A stretch of DNA of 64,000 bases from Bisgaard Taxon 45 (lineage in GTDB: Bacteria; Pseudomonadota; Gammaproteobacteria; Enterobacterales; Pasteurellaceae), in assembly GCA_030783905.1 (NCBI GenBank), contig JAQAHH010000004.1:1-64000 (forward strand), written 5' to 3'. This document shows positions 24,785 through 35,973 of the stretch, piece after piece; position 1 is the first letter of the stretch, and each line of letters begins with the position of its first letter. The position numbers and the translations under genes were made by a program. Below the pieces are notes generated by a model. It was not told where the DNA came from, ran no database searches, and worked only from the letters and a program-made list of their open reading frames with translations.

Positions 24785-24822
24785 ACCGCACCTATCTATC
24801 AGTATGAATGATAAGTGCGGTT
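24785..24822. repeat. Uptake signal with imperfect inverted partner between nusG and rplK
   Basis: A perfect AAGTGCGGT (24813-24821) faces a degenerate copy ACCGCACCT (24785-24793). The hairpin lies directly after the nusG stop. It could act as a weak terminator or processing site between secE-nusG and rplKA; no long T-run follows. Confidence 0.6.
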
Positions 24823-24827
24823 AAAAA

Positions 24828-25379
24828 TTAATTTGTTTTTTCAACTTGGCTGAATTCAAGTTCAACCGGTGTAGCACGACCAAAGATTGAAACAGACACT
24901 TTTAAGCGACCTTTTTCATAATCCACTTCTTCCACTGTACCATTAAAGTCAGCAAATGGTCCTTCCGTTACGCGCACTTCTTCACCAGGTTGGAACTCTT
25001 TTCTGTGACGTGGTTTTTCTGAACTTTCTTGTAAGCGGTTCAAAATACGATCTGCTTCACGTTGTGAAATTGGCGCGGGCTTATCAGCCGTACCACCAAT
25101 GAATCCCATCACACGAGGCACACTGCGCACCAAATGCCAGGTTTCATCGTTCATTTCCATTTGGACCAACACATAACCTGGAAAAAACTTACGTTCACTT
25201 TTGCGTCTTTTTCCTGCTACGTTTTCTACGACTTCTTCCGTTGGGACAAGTACTTCACCAAATTGCTCTTCCATTTGGTGTAATTTAATATATTCACGCA
25301 AAGTTGCTGCAACACGACCTTCAAAACCAGAAAAAGCCTGTAACACATACCAACGTTTTTTGGTTGCTGTTTCTGTCAT
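24828..25379 (-). CDS. nusG: Transcription elongation/antitermination factor NusG
   Basis: NusG binds RNA polymerase with its N-terminal domain and links it to Rho or ribosomal S10 with its C-terminal KOW domain. The 183-residue protein shows [12 protein letters not shown] near the start, the core GYVLVQMEM, and the KOW stretch [19 protein letters not shown] near residue 135. It starts 1 base after the secE stop, and the short gap and shared strand indicate co-translation. Confidence 0.97.
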   Translation of the reverse strand: MTETATKKRWYVLQAFSGFEGRVAATLREYIKLHQMEEQFGEVLVPTEEVVENVAGKRRKSERKFFPGYVLVQMEMNDETWHLVRSVPRVMGFIGGTADKPAPISQREADRILNRLQESSEKPRHRKEFQPGEEVRVTEGPFADFNGTVEEVDYEKGRLKVSVSIFGRATPVELEFSQVEKTN

Positions 25380-25380
25380 T

Positions 25381-25791
25381 TTAGAACCTCAAATCTGTTA
25401 AGAAAGTAATTAACGCCACAATCACTGAATCTAATCCCCACAGGATTAAAGACACAACAATCGTTACACCTGCCACAATTAATGTCGTTTGCATCGCTTC
25501 TGGACGCGTTGGCCAGACAATTTTTCTTAATTCAATTCTTGATTCACTAAAGAAATGACGTGCTTTCACACCTTGGTTTGTTAATGCAGCAAGACCTAAC
25601 GCAATCAACAATAAAACCACGACTCCAACCACACGAATCGGAGTAGAAAATTGTTCTACAAAATAAATATTACCCAATGCTGCCGTTGCAATCACCACAA
25701 TCACGAGCAACCATAAAAAGCGATTCAAGCCTTTTGACTTTTGGTTCTCGACTTCATGCGCATTTTTCTTTTTCTCAATTTCTAACGCCAT
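25381..25791 (-). CDS. secE: Protein translocase subunit SecE
   Basis: SecE is the clamp subunit of the SecYEG membrane channel. The 136-residue protein has three hydrophobic segments like enterobacterial SecE. The conserved amphipathic segment before the third segment, [23 protein letters not shown], is present (residues about 80-102). It is the first gene of secE-nusG and has its own upstream region, separated from tuf by a terminator. Confidence 0.95.
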   Translation of the reverse strand: MALEIEKKKNAHEVENQKSKGLNRFLWLLVIVVIATAALGNIYFVEQFSTPIRVVGVVVLLLIALGLAALTNQGVKARHFFSESRIELRKIVWPTRPEAMQTTLIVAGVTIVVSLILWGLDSVIVALITFLTDLRF

Positions 25792-25841
25792 AATTTAATC
25801 CATTACTTAACTTAAATAGGGGATTCGTTTCTGAACGCGTG

Positions 25842-25850
25842 ATTGTAGCA
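25842..25850 (-). promoter_or_regulatory. Extended -10 promoter of secE-nusG
   Basis: On the minus strand TGC-TACAAT followed by CACGCG gives an extended -10 element about 50 bases before secE, without a good -35. It fits a start independent of tuf. Confidence 0.5.
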
Positions 25851-25938
25851 CTTTATTTAAAAAATGCATATTAAAATTACGACTGAACCCTAAATTTTTC
25901 ACTGTTCTTAGCCCGCAATACTTGCTAACAACGCAGAA

Positions 25939-25947
25939 AAGTGCGGT
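25939..25947 (+). repeat. DNA uptake signal core between tuf and secE
   Basis: A single AAGTGCGGT in the 261-base intergenic region, followed by the A/T-rich tail CTATTTTATGCG. Confidence 0.9.
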
Positions 25948-26000
25948 CTATTTTATGCGTGTTTTTTTGTTCACTCAACAGTGACTTCAAAATCAGTAAA

Positions 26001-26032
26001 AAAACAAAAAGGCGCATCTTTCGATACGCCTT
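26001..26032 (-). terminator. Terminator of the rpsL-rpsG-fusA-tuf operon
   Basis: In the minus-strand RNA a stem AAGGCGUAUC / GAUGCGCCUU (one G-U pair) is closed by a GAAA tetraloop and followed by TTTGTTTTTTT. Confidence 0.92.
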
Positions 26033-26052
26033 CTTAAGCAAGTGAAGCTCAA

Positions 26053-27249
<1,197 letters not shown>

Positions 27250-27296
27250 TCAGTAGAGACCACAAGCCATAACAGCTTGTGGTTTGTTAAACAAAA

Positions 27297-29399
27297 TTAT
27301 TTTTTGCGAGCTTCAATGATTGCATCAGCAACGTTTTTCGGTGCTTCTGCGTACTTCAATGGTTCCATTGAGTATGAAGCACGACCTTGAGTTTGTGAAC
27401 GAAGGTCAGTTGCATAACCAAACATCTCTGAAAGTGGTACTTCTGCATTGATCTTCACAACAAATTCATTTGCTTCTTGGCCGTTAACCATCGCACGACG
27501 ACGGCTTAAGTCACCAATTACATCACCTACGTAGTCTGGTGGTGTTTCAACTTCTACTTTCATGATTGGCTCAAGAAGCACTGGGTTTGCTTTATTAAAT
27601 GCAGCTTTAAATGCTAAAGATGCAGCTAATTTAAACGCAAGCTCAGATGAGTCAACATCATGGTATGAACCGAAGTGTAAACGTACACCTAAATCCACTA
27701 CTGGATAACCCGCTAATGGACCAGATTTAAGTTGTTCTTGAATACCTTTATCTACTGCTGGGATGTATTCACCAGGGATTACACCACCTTTGATTTCGTT
27801 CACGAACTCATAACCCGGACCTTCTGGATCTAACGGATATAAGTCGATAACAACGTGACCATATTGACCGCGACCACCAGATTGTTTTGCGTGTTTACCT
27901 TCCACATCATTAACGCGAGTACGGATAGTTTCACGGTAAGATACTTGTGGTTTACCGATGTTCGCTTCAACTTTGAATTCACGACGCATACGGTCAACGA
28001 TAATATCTAAGTGTAACTCACCCATACCAGAGATAATAGTTTCGCCAGACTCTTCATCAGTATGTACACGGAATGAAGGGTCTTCTTGTGCTAAACGACC
28101 TAATGCAAGACCCATTTTTTCTTGGTCTGCTTTCGTTTTTGGCTCCACAGCAACAGAAATTACTGGCTCTGGGAATTCCATACGCTCAAGGATGATTGGC
28201 GCATCCTGTGCACATAATGTATCACCAGTACCCACATCTTTCAAACCAATTGCTGCAGCGATATCGCCCGCACGGACTTCTTTAATTTCTTCACGTTTGT
28301 TTGCGTGCATCTGTACGATACGACCGAAACGTTCACGTTTATCTTTTACAGAGTTTAATACTGTATCACCTGAATTAATGACACCAGAATAAACACGGAA
28401 GAACGTTAAGTTACCTACAAATGGGTCAGTTGCGATTTTAAACGCAAGTGCAGAGAACGGCTCATCATCACTTGCATGACGCTCACCTTCAGTTTCATCT
28501 GGATTGATACCTTTAATTGCAGGGATATCCGTTGGTGCTGGTAAATAATCGATTACCGCATCAAGCATCGCTTGAACACCTTTATTTTTGAAGGCAGAAC
28601 CACAGCATACCGGAATGATTTCACCCGCTAATACGCGTTGACGTAAACCAGTTTTGATTTCTTCTTCTGTTAATTCTTCACCGCCAAGGTATTTTTCCAT
28701 TAATTCTTCTGATGCTTCTGCAGCAGATTCAACTAAATTTTGACGCCATTCTTCACAAGCATCTAACATTTCAGCTGGAATCTCTTCATAGGTAAAGGTC
28801 ATACCTTGATCTGCTTCGTTCCAGTTGATCGCTTTCATTTTGATAAGATCAACAACACCTTTGAAATTATCTTCTGAACCGATTGGTAATTGTAAAGGAA
28901 CAGAATTACCACCTAAGCGAGTTTTGATTTGTTCAACAACACGTAAGAAGTTAGCACCAGTACGGTCCATTTTGTTAACGAATGCGACACGAGGAACTTG
29001 GTATTTGTTCGCTTGACGCCATACGGTTTCTGATTGTGGTTGCACACCACCCACCGCACAGTAAACCATCACTGCACCGTCAAGAACACGCATTGAACGT
29101 TCTACTTCGATTGTGAAGTCCACGTGTCCTGGGGTATCAATCACGTTGATACGGTGTTGTGGATATTGTTTAGACATACCAGACCAGAATGCCGTTGTGG
29201 CTGCTGAGGTGATTGTGATACCACGCTCTTGCTCTTGTTCCATCCAGTCCATGGTAGCTGCACCATCGTGCACCTCACCAAGTTTGTGACTCACACCGGT
29301 ATAGAACAGGATACGCTCAGAAGTGGTTGTTTTACCTGCGTCAATGTGAGCACTGATACCAATGTTACGGTATCTTTCAATAGGGGTTGTACGTGCCAT
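27297..29399 (-). CDS. fusA: Elongation factor G
   Basis: EF-G catalyses ribosome translocation and, with RRF, ribosome recycling. The 700-residue protein has P-loop [17 protein letters not shown] and NKMDRTGAN, then domains II-V, with the GRGQYGHV motif in domain IV. The length is normal and the start lies close behind rpsG. No truncation or unusual substitution was noticed. Confidence 0.97.
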   Translation of the reverse strand: MARTTPIERYRNIGISAHIDAGKTTTSERILFYTGVSHKLGEVHDGAATMDWMEQEQERGITITSAATTAFWSGMSKQYPQHRINVIDTPGHVDFTIEVERSMRVLDGAVMVYCAVGGVQPQSETVWRQANKYQVPRVAFVNKMDRTGANFLRVVEQIKTRLGGNSVPLQLPIGSEDNFKGVVDLIKMKAINWNEADQGMTFTYEEIPAEMLDACEEWRQNLVESAAEASEELMEKYLGGEELTEEEIKTGLRQRVLAGEIIPVCCGSAFKNKGVQAMLDAVIDYLPAPTDIPAIKGINPDETEGERHASDDEPFSALAFKIATDPFVGNLTFFRVYSGVINSGDTVLNSVKDKRERFGRIVQMHANKREEIKEVRAGDIAAAIGLKDVGTGDTLCAQDAPIILERMEFPEPVISVAVEPKTKADQEKMGLALGRLAQEDPSFRVHTDEESGETIISGMGELHLDIIVDRMRREFKVEANIGKPQVSYRETIRTRVNDVEGKHAKQSGGRGQYGHVVIDLYPLDPEGPGYEFVNEIKGGVIPGEYIPAVDKGIQEQLKSGPLAGYPVVDLGVRLHFGSYHDVDSSELAFKLAASLAFKAAFNKANPVLLEPIMKVEVETPPDYVGDVIGDLSRRRAMVNGQEANEFVVKINAEVPLSEMFGYATDLRSQTQGRASYSMEPLKYAEAPKNVADAIIEARKK

Positions 29400-29500
29400 T
29401 ATTATTTCCTTGCTGGAATTAAATATGAAATTTTAAATATGTATAAGGCTTCACCACATAATTAAATGAGATGAAGCCTGAAAACGTAGTTGCTAAAAAC

Positions 29501-29971
29501 TTACCAACGGTAATGTGCAAACGCTTTGTTAGCTTCAGCCATACGGTGAACATCTTCACGTTTTTTCACTGCTGCACCTTTGTTTTCTGATGCATCAGAT
29601 AATTCGTTTGCTAAACGTAAAGCCATTGACTTATCACCACGTTTACGTGCTGCGTCAACAATCCAACGCATACCTAATGCGTTACGACGCACTGGACGAA
29701 CTTCGACAGGAACTTGATAAGTAGAGCCACCCACACGACGAGATTTTACCTCAACGGTTGGACGAACATTATCAAGTGCAGCTTCGAAAGCTTCTAACGC
29801 TTCTTTACCAGTACGTTGTGCTAATGTGTCTAATGCACTATAAACGATTTTTTCTGCGATAGATTTTTTACCATCTACCATTAAAACATTAATAAATTTA
29901 GCAAGTAATTCTGATCCGAATTTTGGATCTGGAAGAATCTTGCGTGGTTCAATACTACGACGACGTGGCAT
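29501..29971 (-). CDS. rpsG: Ribosomal protein uS7
   Basis: S7 starts assembly of the 30S head and is the autoregulator of the str operon. The 156-residue protein has the family start [27 protein letters not shown] (conserved PRR..EPR..LPDP) and ends with the family-typical [14 protein letters not shown]. The 136-base gap to rpsL is where S7 binds its mRNA in E. coli; I did not model a fold here. Confidence 0.97.
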   Translation of the reverse strand: MPRRRSIEPRKILPDPKFGSELLAKFINVLMVDGKKSIAEKIVYSALDTLAQRTGKEALEAFEAALDNVRPTVEVKSRRVGGSTYQVPVEVRPVRRNALGMRWIVDAARKRGDKSMALRLANELSDASENKGAAVKKREDVHRMAEANKAFAHYRW

Positions 29972-30107
29972 TGCGAATTTCTCCGTAATTAATCTTCAGG
30001 ATTTCCCAAAACTCTACATTTTGCGATAAATATCGCCTTTTGACTGGAGTTTATGGTTTAAATAGTTTTACTAATTTAGACGTTTGGCCTTACTCAACGG
30101 AGAACCA

Positions 30108-30509
<402 letters not shown>

Positions 30510-30561
30510 TCATAAAAGAATGTTTTATACGAATTCTATTTCACACAGAAATAGACGCGCT

Positions 30562-30591
30562 ATTATAATGAAGACAGCCAAATAATGTCAA
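30562..30591 (-). promoter_or_regulatory. Promoter of the str operon
   Basis: On the minus strand a perfect TTGACA (30586-30591) and perfect TATAAT (30562-30567) are separated by 18 bp, followed by a GC-rich start region (AGCGCGTC). It gives rpsL a leader of about 75 bases. Confidence 0.8.
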
Positions 30592-30693
30592 GAATTAGAC
30601 AAATCTAATTTCAGTCCAGCCATTGGGATAAATCGCTCAAGATGAGTACAACTGACGAACAGATTGTAGGCAAATCCCTTCCCCTCCATGCGA

Positions 30694-30981
30694 TTAAAGG
30701 GCAAATTGGGGAAAATGTTTTTCACTCAGCTCAACCAATTGCGTGACAGAAATGGGCTTAATGATCTCATTCACGTTAATCAAAGACTGCATATTGCGTG
30801 CCATCATATCAATGTCTAACGCATAGCAAGGCGCTTCAAGTGATAGAAAAAGATCAGGATATTTTAGACAAAGATAGACCCCATCTTGCCACAACACAAT
30901 CGCATCTTGTGGTGTAGCGCGTTGAAGATAGTCAACGAGCAACCGTTCAGGATAAGATGCTTCGGCAAACGTATATAACAT
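30694..30981 (-). CDS. tusB: Sulfur relay protein TusB
   Basis: TusB is a subunit of the TusBCD heterohexamer that passes persulfide sulfur from TusA to TusE for 2-thiolation of tRNA wobble U34 by MnmA. The 95-residue length and the QDGV motif (near residue 32) match the DsrH/TusB family. It is last in yheO-tusD-tusC-tusB, upstream of rpsL as in E. coli. Its partner enzyme MnmA is encoded at 44679-45830. Confidence 0.92.
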   Translation of the reverse strand: MLYTFAEASYPERLLVDYLQRATPQDAIVLWQDGVYLCLKYPDLFLSLEAPCYALDIDMMARNMQSLINVNEIIKPISVTQLVELSEKHFPQFAL

Positions 30982-30990
30982 AATCCCTTC

Positions 30991-31350
30991 CTAAAATGTG
31001 AGTACTCGTTCTGCTTTACCTAATAAGGTCAGTAAATCAGTACGTTGCATTTGTTGGCAAGTAATTATGCAGTCTGACTCGCTCATGTTGGATCTCGCTA
31101 GTGAGTCTGCACAAATATAGCGTTGATCGATCTCATATAAATCCAGTAGTTTGAACATACTGACCACGTCTTTTTGCAAAATTTGGGCGGAATGCTGCTG
31201 GGTGAGCAATGAAAAAACGCCATCATCAAGAAAAAAGACCGCAATGTCTTGTTCATCACAAAAAGCGGTTGCGGCCAATAAAGCATCGAGTCCTTCACGC
31301 GTACTCGCGCTAGCAAAAGGAGTTGAACGAAAAACAAAGGCTAATTTCAT
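30991..31350 (-). CDS. tusC: Sulfur relay protein TusC
   Basis: TusC is the second subunit of TusBCD. I start it at the ATG at 31350 (MKLAFVFRSTPFAS), which overlaps the tusD stop as TGATG; this gives 119 residues, the same as E. coli TusC. A GTG three codons upstream is in frame but less likely. The FLDDGVFSL segment matches the DsrF/TusC family. It lies 9 bases before tusB. Confidence 0.93.
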   Translation of the reverse strand: MKLAFVFRSTPFASASTREGLDALLAATAFCDEQDIAVFFLDDGVFSLLTQQHSAQILQKDVVSMFKLLDLYEIDQRYICADSLARSNMSESDCIITCQQMQRTDLLTLLGKAERVLTF

Positions 31351-31730
31351 CAGAAGCACACCACCCTATCTGCCTCAAGACTGGCTTTAATGAATTCGCC
31401 TAATCCTGCCAATACGAAACAAGGGGCAAGATTATCTTGTTGCATGGTTGAGGAAGTCAACGGTGCCACCACACCACGACGCTGTGCGGCCGCCACGCAT
31501 AAATGAAGAGGCACTTGTTCGTCTTGTGCCAATACTTGCCAAGCATGTTGTAAGTTAAACTCATCTGTCGCAGGATAAAGGAAGGCATTACCATGCGTGA
31601 CACCATCTTGGAAAAAGAACACTTGTGTAATCTGGTGCCCTTTTGTCAACAGGGCTTTCGCAAACTGATAAGCTAAAAATGCCCCTTGTTTACCATAGGC
31701 AGGTTGTTTTACACACAGTACGTAACGCAT
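31350..31730 (-). CDS. tusD: Sulfurtransferase TusD
   Basis: TusD is the catalytic subunit of TusBCD. Cys78, in the stretch LHLCVAAAQRRGV, is at the position of the sulfur-carrying cysteine of E. coli TusD. The 126-residue length is normal for DsrE/TusD. Its start overlaps the yheO stop as TAATG and its stop overlaps tusC, so all three subunits are translationally coupled. Confidence 0.94.
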   Translation of the reverse strand: MRYVLCVKQPAYGKQGAFLAYQFAKALLTKGHQITQVFFFQDGVTHGNAFLYPATDEFNLQHAWQVLAQDEQVPLHLCVAAAQRRGVVAPLTSSTMQQDNLAPCFVLAGLGEFIKASLEADRVVCF

Positions 31731-32401
31731 TATTTTGTTTCGTCCGAATCTTGTTTTAACTGCCGAATGTATAAATACACCGTATGACGAGAAATATCTA
31801 ACCGCTCTGCCACCAAATTGATCGCGTCTTTAATATCAAAAATCCCTTTTTCATACAATGAGATCACAATTTGCCGATTTTTATTATTATTTGCCACTAA
31901 ACGATCGGCCGTCACTTCTTCAATCGTTTTTTCCACAGTTTGTGCTACTAACTCTTCGACAGAACTGGCGAAATTTACATGTGAGGCTTCTGATTGCGTG
32001 GGTGTCGGTAAAAAGGCTTGCATAAATTCAGCTACGGGGACATCCAAATTAATATTAATGCATAACAAACCAATAATGCGTTGGTGTTTATTTCGGATAG
32101 CAATCGTCACCGATTTCATTAATCCTTGATTTTTGGCGCGTGTAAAATAAGGTTTTGATACACTGTCCGTCTGCATATTATGTAGGGACTTCAGTGCAAG
32201 ATCAGTGAGTGGCGAGCCAATTTTTCGATTGGTATTATGTCCATTTGCAATACAGATCGTGGAACGTTCTAAATCTTCTAAAGAGTGCAATACAATTTCA
32301 CAATGACGTCCAATTAACGCGCTCACCCCATCTACCACTGCTTGATAAGAGTGTAAAATGGTGTGGTCTTCCTCTGTGAAAGGGTGTTTATCCGTTAACA
32401 T
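31730..32401 (-). CDS. yheO: YheO-type regulator with PAS-like and HTH domains
   Basis: A 223-residue predicted transcription regulator. The N-terminal two thirds match the YheO PAS-like domain (LHSYQAVVDGVSALIGRHCEIVLHS...). The C-terminal part (about 160-215) is a helix-turn-helix resembling DauR/YheO: ERLDISRHTVYLYIRQLK. No target or ligand is established. It heads the tusDCB operon and overlaps tusD, the same order as in E. coli. Confidence 0.88.
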   Translation of the reverse strand: MLTDKHPFTEEDHTILHSYQAVVDGVSALIGRHCEIVLHSLEDLERSTICIANGHNTNRKIGSPLTDLALKSLHNMQTDSVSKPYFTRAKNQGLMKSVTIAIRNKHQRIIGLLCININLDVPVAEFMQAFLPTPTQSEASHVNFASSVEELVAQTVEKTIEEVTADRLVANNNKNRQIVISLYEKGIFDIKDAINLVAERLDISRHTVYLYIRQLKQDSDETK

Positions 32402-32431
32402 TGCCTTATTCTCATTTCTTTAAAAAGCAAT

Positions 32432-32464
32432 GACCGCACTTGATGATGACTGAAAAGTGCGGTC
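32432..32464. terminator. Inverted uptake-signal pair ending fkpA
   Basis: Opposed uptake signals form a 10-bp stem GACCGCACTT (32432-32441) / AAGTGCGGTC (32455-32464) with a 13-base loop in the 72-base gap after fkpA. The minus-strand side continues ATTGCTTTTTA, a weak T-tract. Confidence 0.75.
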
Positions 32465-32473
32465 GATTTTGAA

Positions 32474-33190
32474 TTATTTTTGTGTATCCGCTTTCACGTC
32501 AACGACCTCAACATTAAAATGTAATGTTGCATTTGGTGGAATGCGTCCAGCCCCCTGTTCCCCATAGGCTAATTCAGGTGGGATAACTAATTCAATTTTG
32601 CCCCCTTTTTTGACCAACTGTAAACCTTCAGTCCAGCCTGGCACGACTTGATTTAACTTGAAGGACACCGGTTTACCACGCGAGCTATCAAACACCTCAC
32701 CATTTGGGAGTTTGCCAGTATAATGAACGGTGACCATATCAGTTGGGCGAATCACCTCTCCTGTCCCCGCCTGTTCAATACGATATAACAAACCTGATTG
32801 AGTTTTCTTCACACCCGACTCTTTCTCAAATGCTTGGCGATACTTATCGCCCTCTTCTTTCGCTTTCTTTGCCATCTCAGCTAAGAACTCAGTTTGCGCT
32901 TGTTGCACTTTTTCTTGTACACGTTGTAAGGTTTGTGTAATGTGTTTATTCGAATCAAGATCGACCTTACCATTTAATACATCTTGCACACCCGCCAATA
33001 AACGCGTATTGTCGTATTCAATTATGCCTTTTTGCGAGTCTACAATTTGTTTTGCATTTGATCCTAATAACACCCCCACCGCATAAGATGCGTCATCATT
33101 AAATTTAGCTTCCGTATTAGCCAATACATTGCCAGAAATAAGCGCACTTAGCATTAAGCTCATTGCGGAAAACTTTTGAATTTTAAACAT
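32474..33190 (-). CDS. fkpA: Periplasmic FKBP-type peptidyl-prolyl isomerase FkpA
   Basis: FkpA is a periplasmic dimeric chaperone and proline isomerase. I start it at the ATG at 33190 (MFKIQKFSAMSLMLSALIS), giving 238 residues with a Sec signal cleaved near VLA-N. The N-terminal helical dimerisation domain (residues about 30-125) precedes the FKBP domain with VHYTGKLPNGEVFDSS and IPPELAYGEQG. It is divergent from slyX and followed by an uptake-signal hairpin, as part of the conserved slyX-fkpA-yheO-tus block. Confidence 0.94.
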   Translation of the reverse strand: MFKIQKFSAMSLMLSALISGNVLANTEAKFNDDASYAVGVLLGSNAKQIVDSQKGIIEYDNTRLLAGVQDVLNGKVDLDSNKHITQTLQRVQEKVQQAQTEFLAEMAKKAKEEGDKYRQAFEKESGVKKTQSGLLYRIEQAGTGEVIRPTDMVTVHYTGKLPNGEVFDSSRGKPVSFKLNQVVPGWTEGLQLVKKGGKIELVIPPELAYGEQGAGRIPPNATLHFNVEVVDVKADTQK

Positions 33191-33279
33191 AAGACTGAAT
33201 CCTTTATAATACAAAAACGAATTGTGATAGGTTAAAACGGAATAGGTAATTTCACAACATTTATTTTTAGGAGTAAATC

Positions 33280-33501
33280 ATGCCGAATGAGCATACACTT
33301 GAACAGCGGATCGCTGAATTAGAAATGAAAACAACGTTTCAAGAGAAACTCCTAGATGAGTTAAATCAAGTGATCATTGAACAACAATTTGCGATAGACA
33401 AAATCCAGATACAGCTACGCTATCTCGTCAATAAGTTCAAAGATATGCAACCTTCCAACATTGCTAGCCAAGCGGAAGAAACACCCCCACCCCATTATTA
33501 A
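33280..33501 (+). CDS. slyX: SlyX family protein
   Basis: A 73-residue coiled-coil protein with the family pattern [25 protein letters not shown] and the C-terminal Pro-Pro-His-Tyr end PPPHY that is conserved in SlyX. Its role is unknown; the original slyX link to phage lysis came from neighbouring slyD. The ATG follows TAGGAGTAA. It is divergent from fkpA as in E. coli, and ends at an uptake-signal terminator. Confidence 0.9.
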   Translation: MPNEHTLEQRIAELEMKTTFQEKLLDELNQVIIEQQFAIDKIQIQLRYLVNKFKDMQPSNIASQAEETPPPHY

Positions 33502-33509
33502 AAAACATG

Positions 33510-33541
33510 AAAAAAGTGCGGTAATATCACCGCACTTTTTC
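33510..33541. terminator. Inverted uptake-signal terminator between slyX and the Prx-Grx gene
   Basis: A 12-bp perfect stem (33511-33522 / 33529-33540) with a 6-base loop formed by opposed uptake signals, A-rich to the left and T-rich to the right. It lies between convergent genes and can stop both. Confidence 0.92.
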
Positions 33542-33555
33542 TGATGAAAGGGAAT

Positions 33556-34281
33556 TTAGGCGAAATATTTTTCCAACTCTTCACTACCACCAATGTATTT
33601 TCCACCAATAAAGACCTGAGGTACACTGGTTTTGCCCGTAATCGCACGCACAGAAATTGTACTGGCATCACGTCCTAACACAATTTCTTCAAAAGTGTAG
33701 TCCTTCGCTTTTAATAACGCTTTCGCTTTAGCACAGTATGGACAACCAGGTTTAGTGATCACTGCAACAGAAGGTTTCGCTTGCCAGTCTGGTTTCAGGT
33801 ATTTGATCATGGTGTCTGCATCAGAAACCTTAAATGGATCGCCGGGTTCTTGTGGTTCAACAAACATCTTCTCCACAATGCCATTGCGTACAAGCATTGA
33901 ATAACGCCAAGAACGTTTACCAAATCCTAACTCTTCTTTCCCGACAAGCATACCCATGCCTTCAGTAAATTCACCATTACCATCGGGAATCACAATCACG
34001 TTTTCGCACTCTTGATCGGCTTTCCACGCATTCATCACAAAGGTATCATTGACTGACATGCAAATGATACTATCCACGCCTAATGCCTTGAATTCACAAG
34101 CTAATTCATTGTAGCGTGGTAAATGGGTGGAAGAGCACGTTGGCGTGAATGCACCTGGTAATGAGAAAAGCACGACGGTTTTATTATCAAATAATTCCGC
34201 ACTGGTCACATCGACCCATTGATCTCCTTGGCGAGTGTGGAATGTCACTTGAGGAACTTTTTTTCCTTCCATTAATGTCAT
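33556..34281 (-). CDS. Hybrid peroxiredoxin-glutaredoxin (glutathione-dependent peroxidase)
   Basis: This fused enzyme reduces hydrogen peroxide and organic peroxides with glutathione. The 241-residue protein has a Prx5-type peroxiredoxin domain with peroxidatic Cys49 ([11 protein letters not shown]) and a C-terminal glutaredoxin domain with the redox pair Cys180-Pro-Tyr-Cys183 and the [10 protein letters not shown] loop. It closely resembles the structurally known Haemophilus influenzae hybrid Prx5. AAGGAGATG precedes the start. It is divergent from oxyR across 135 bases, which suggests OxyR control. Confidence 0.96.
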   Translation of the reverse strand: MTLMEGKKVPQVTFHTRQGDQWVDVTSAELFDNKTVVLFSLPGAFTPTCSSTHLPRYNELACEFKALGVDSIICMSVNDTFVMNAWKADQECENVIVIPDGNGEFTEGMGMLVGKEELGFGKRSWRYSMLVRNGIVEKMFVEPQEPGDPFKVSDADTMIKYLKPDWQAKPSVAVITKPGCPYCAKAKALLKAKDYTFEEIVLGRDASTISVRAITGKTSVPQVFIGGKYIGGSEELEKYFA

Positions 34282-34358
34282 AAAACATCTCCTTTAGACT
34301 AATTAGTAAACAATACGATCTATCTTACTCCTTTATGAATTCTAGTCAAATTTATGAT

Positions 34359-34395
34359 ATAGTTCTCAACAATTGATTTAAAAATTTTAATTGTT
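34359..34395. promoter_or_regulatory. Possible OxyR site between the Prx-Grx gene and oxyR
   Basis: ATAGTTCTCAACAAT (34359-34373) fits the OxyR half-site ATAGntnnnanCTAT except for one base in the last tetrad. A second half-site at the expected spacing (34381-34395) is poor. The position, between oxyR and a peroxidase gene, is right for autoregulation plus activation. Confidence 0.45.
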
Positions 34396-34416
34396 TCTAT
34401 CAATAACGAGGTCAAA

Positions 34417-35313
34417 ATGAACATCCGCGACTTAGAATATCTCGTGGCACTTGCGGAACACAAACATTTTCGCCGTGCTGCAGATGCCTGTCATGTCAGC
34501 CAGCCAACGTTAAGCGGTCAAATCCGTAAATTAGAAGATGAATTAGGTATTATTTTATTAGAACGCACTAGCCGTAAAGTCCTTTTTACCCAATCAGGCT
34601 TACTCCTTGTCACTCAAGCCAAAAATGTCTTAAAAGAAGTTAAACTACTCAAAGAAATGGCCAGTAATCAAGGTAAAGATATGACTGGACCAATACATAT
34701 TGGTGTCATTCCTACCGTGGGACCTTACCTACTGCCTTATATTATGCCAGTCTTACAAGAGAGTTTTCCTGATTTAGAGCTGTTCCTGTATGAAGCCCAA
34801 ACTAATCAATTATTAGAACAATTAGAAACAGGCCACCTGGATTGCGCGATTGTGGCTTCTGTACGGGAAACCGAAATGTTTATTGAAGTGCCAATCTTTA
34901 ATGAAGCCATGTTCTTAGCGGTCAGTGAAACCCATCCTTGGGCGAATGAAAGCACTATCGCGATGAACAAATTAAATGGCTGTGAAATGTTAATGCTTGA
35001 TGATGGACATTGCTTACGCGATCAAACGATTGGTTACTGCTTCAGTGCGGGGGCAAAAGAAAACGCACATTTCCAAGCCACCAGTTTAGAAACATTACGC
35101 AACATGGTGGCCTCAAATACTGGCATCACGCTCATGCCTCAATTAGCGGTGATCAATGAAGGAAATCGAACTGGCGTCAAATACATTCCTTGTCACTCGC
35201 CCGAGCCTTCTCGTGCCATTACGTTAGTGTACCGACCAGGTTCACCATTACGAAATCGCTATGAGAAAATTGCTCAGACCATTAGCCATTCAGTACAAAA
35301 TGTATTGGCCTGA
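34417..35313 (+). CDS. oxyR: Hydrogen peroxide-inducible regulator OxyR
   Basis: OxyR is a LysR-family regulator switched on by a disulfide between two cysteines. Both are present at the E. coli positions: Cys199 in GHCLRD and Cys208 in IGYCF. The N-terminal HTH is at about residues 5-60 (FRRAADACHVSQPTLSGQI). The 298-residue length is close to the 305 of E. coli. It is divergent from the peroxidase gene and 22 bases before fabR. Confidence 0.96.
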   Translation: MNIRDLEYLVALAEHKHFRRAADACHVSQPTLSGQIRKLEDELGIILLERTSRKVLFTQSGLLLVTQAKNVLKEVKLLKEMASNQGKDMTGPIHIGVIPTVGPYLLPYIMPVLQESFPDLELFLYEAQTNQLLEQLETGHLDCAIVASVRETEMFIEVPIFNEAMFLAVSETHPWANESTIAMNKLNGCEMLMLDDGHCLRDQTIGYCFSAGAKENAHFQATSLETLRNMVASNTGITLMPQLAVINEGNRTGVKYIPCHSPEPSRAITLVYRPGSPLRNRYEKIAQTISHSVQNVLA

Positions 35314-35335
35314 TACAGAGTGAAGAAAAATCAAC

Positions 35336-35947
35336 ATGGGTGTGAGAGCATTACAAAAAGAAAAAACTCGTCGTGCACTAATTGACGCGGCGTTTAATCA
35401 GTTGACTGCCGATAAAAGTTTTTCTCAATTAAGTCTGCGTGAGGTCGCTCGTGAAGCCGGCATTGCAGCCACCTCGTTTTATCGGCATTTTAGAGATATG
35501 GATGAGCTCGGCCTAACGATGGTTGATGAGGCCGGCTTGGTATTACGTCAGTTAATGCGTCAAGCACGTAAACGCTTAGAAAAAGGCGGGAGTGTGATCG
35601 TGATCTCCGTCGAAACTTTTTTTGAGTTTATCGCCAATAATCCCAATATGTTTCGTCTATTACTGCGCGAAAGTTCCGGCACCTCACAAGCTTTCCGCAC
35701 CGCCACGGCGCGAGAAATCAAACATTTTGTTGATGAATTAAGCGAATATATCGCACAACGCAATCGCCATTCACAATATGTGGCACAAGTTCAAGCAGAA
35801 GGGATGGTCACCATTGTATTTACCGCTGGCGCGAATGCCTTAGATATGGAAAAAACAGAACGTGAGCAGCTTAAACAAAGAGTGATCTTACAATTACGTA
35901 TGCTCGCTAAAGGTGCAGAATATACCCATCATAAAGCAAGCGACTAA
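35336..35947 (+). CDS. fabR: Unsaturated fatty acid synthesis repressor FabR
   Basis: FabR is a TetR-family repressor of fabA/fabB that senses unsaturated acyl thioesters. The 203-residue protein matches E. coli FabR almost throughout the [23 protein letters not shown] and [21 protein letters not shown]. The usual partner yijD is not next to it; instead it follows oxyR by 22 bases with no terminator, so it is probably co-transcribed with oxyR. It converges on deoR. Confidence 0.94.
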   Translation: MGVRALQKEKTRRALIDAAFNQLTADKSFSQLSLREVAREAGIAATSFYRHFRDMDELGLTMVDEAGLVLRQLMRQARKRLEKGGSVIVISVETFFEFIANNPNMFRLLLRESSGTSQAFRTATAREIKHFVDELSEYIAQRNRHSQYVAQVQAEGMVTIVFTAGANALDMEKTEREQLKQRVILQLRMLAKGAEYTHHKASD

Positions 35948-35973
35948 GCGTCACATCGGGATAGCACGAAATA

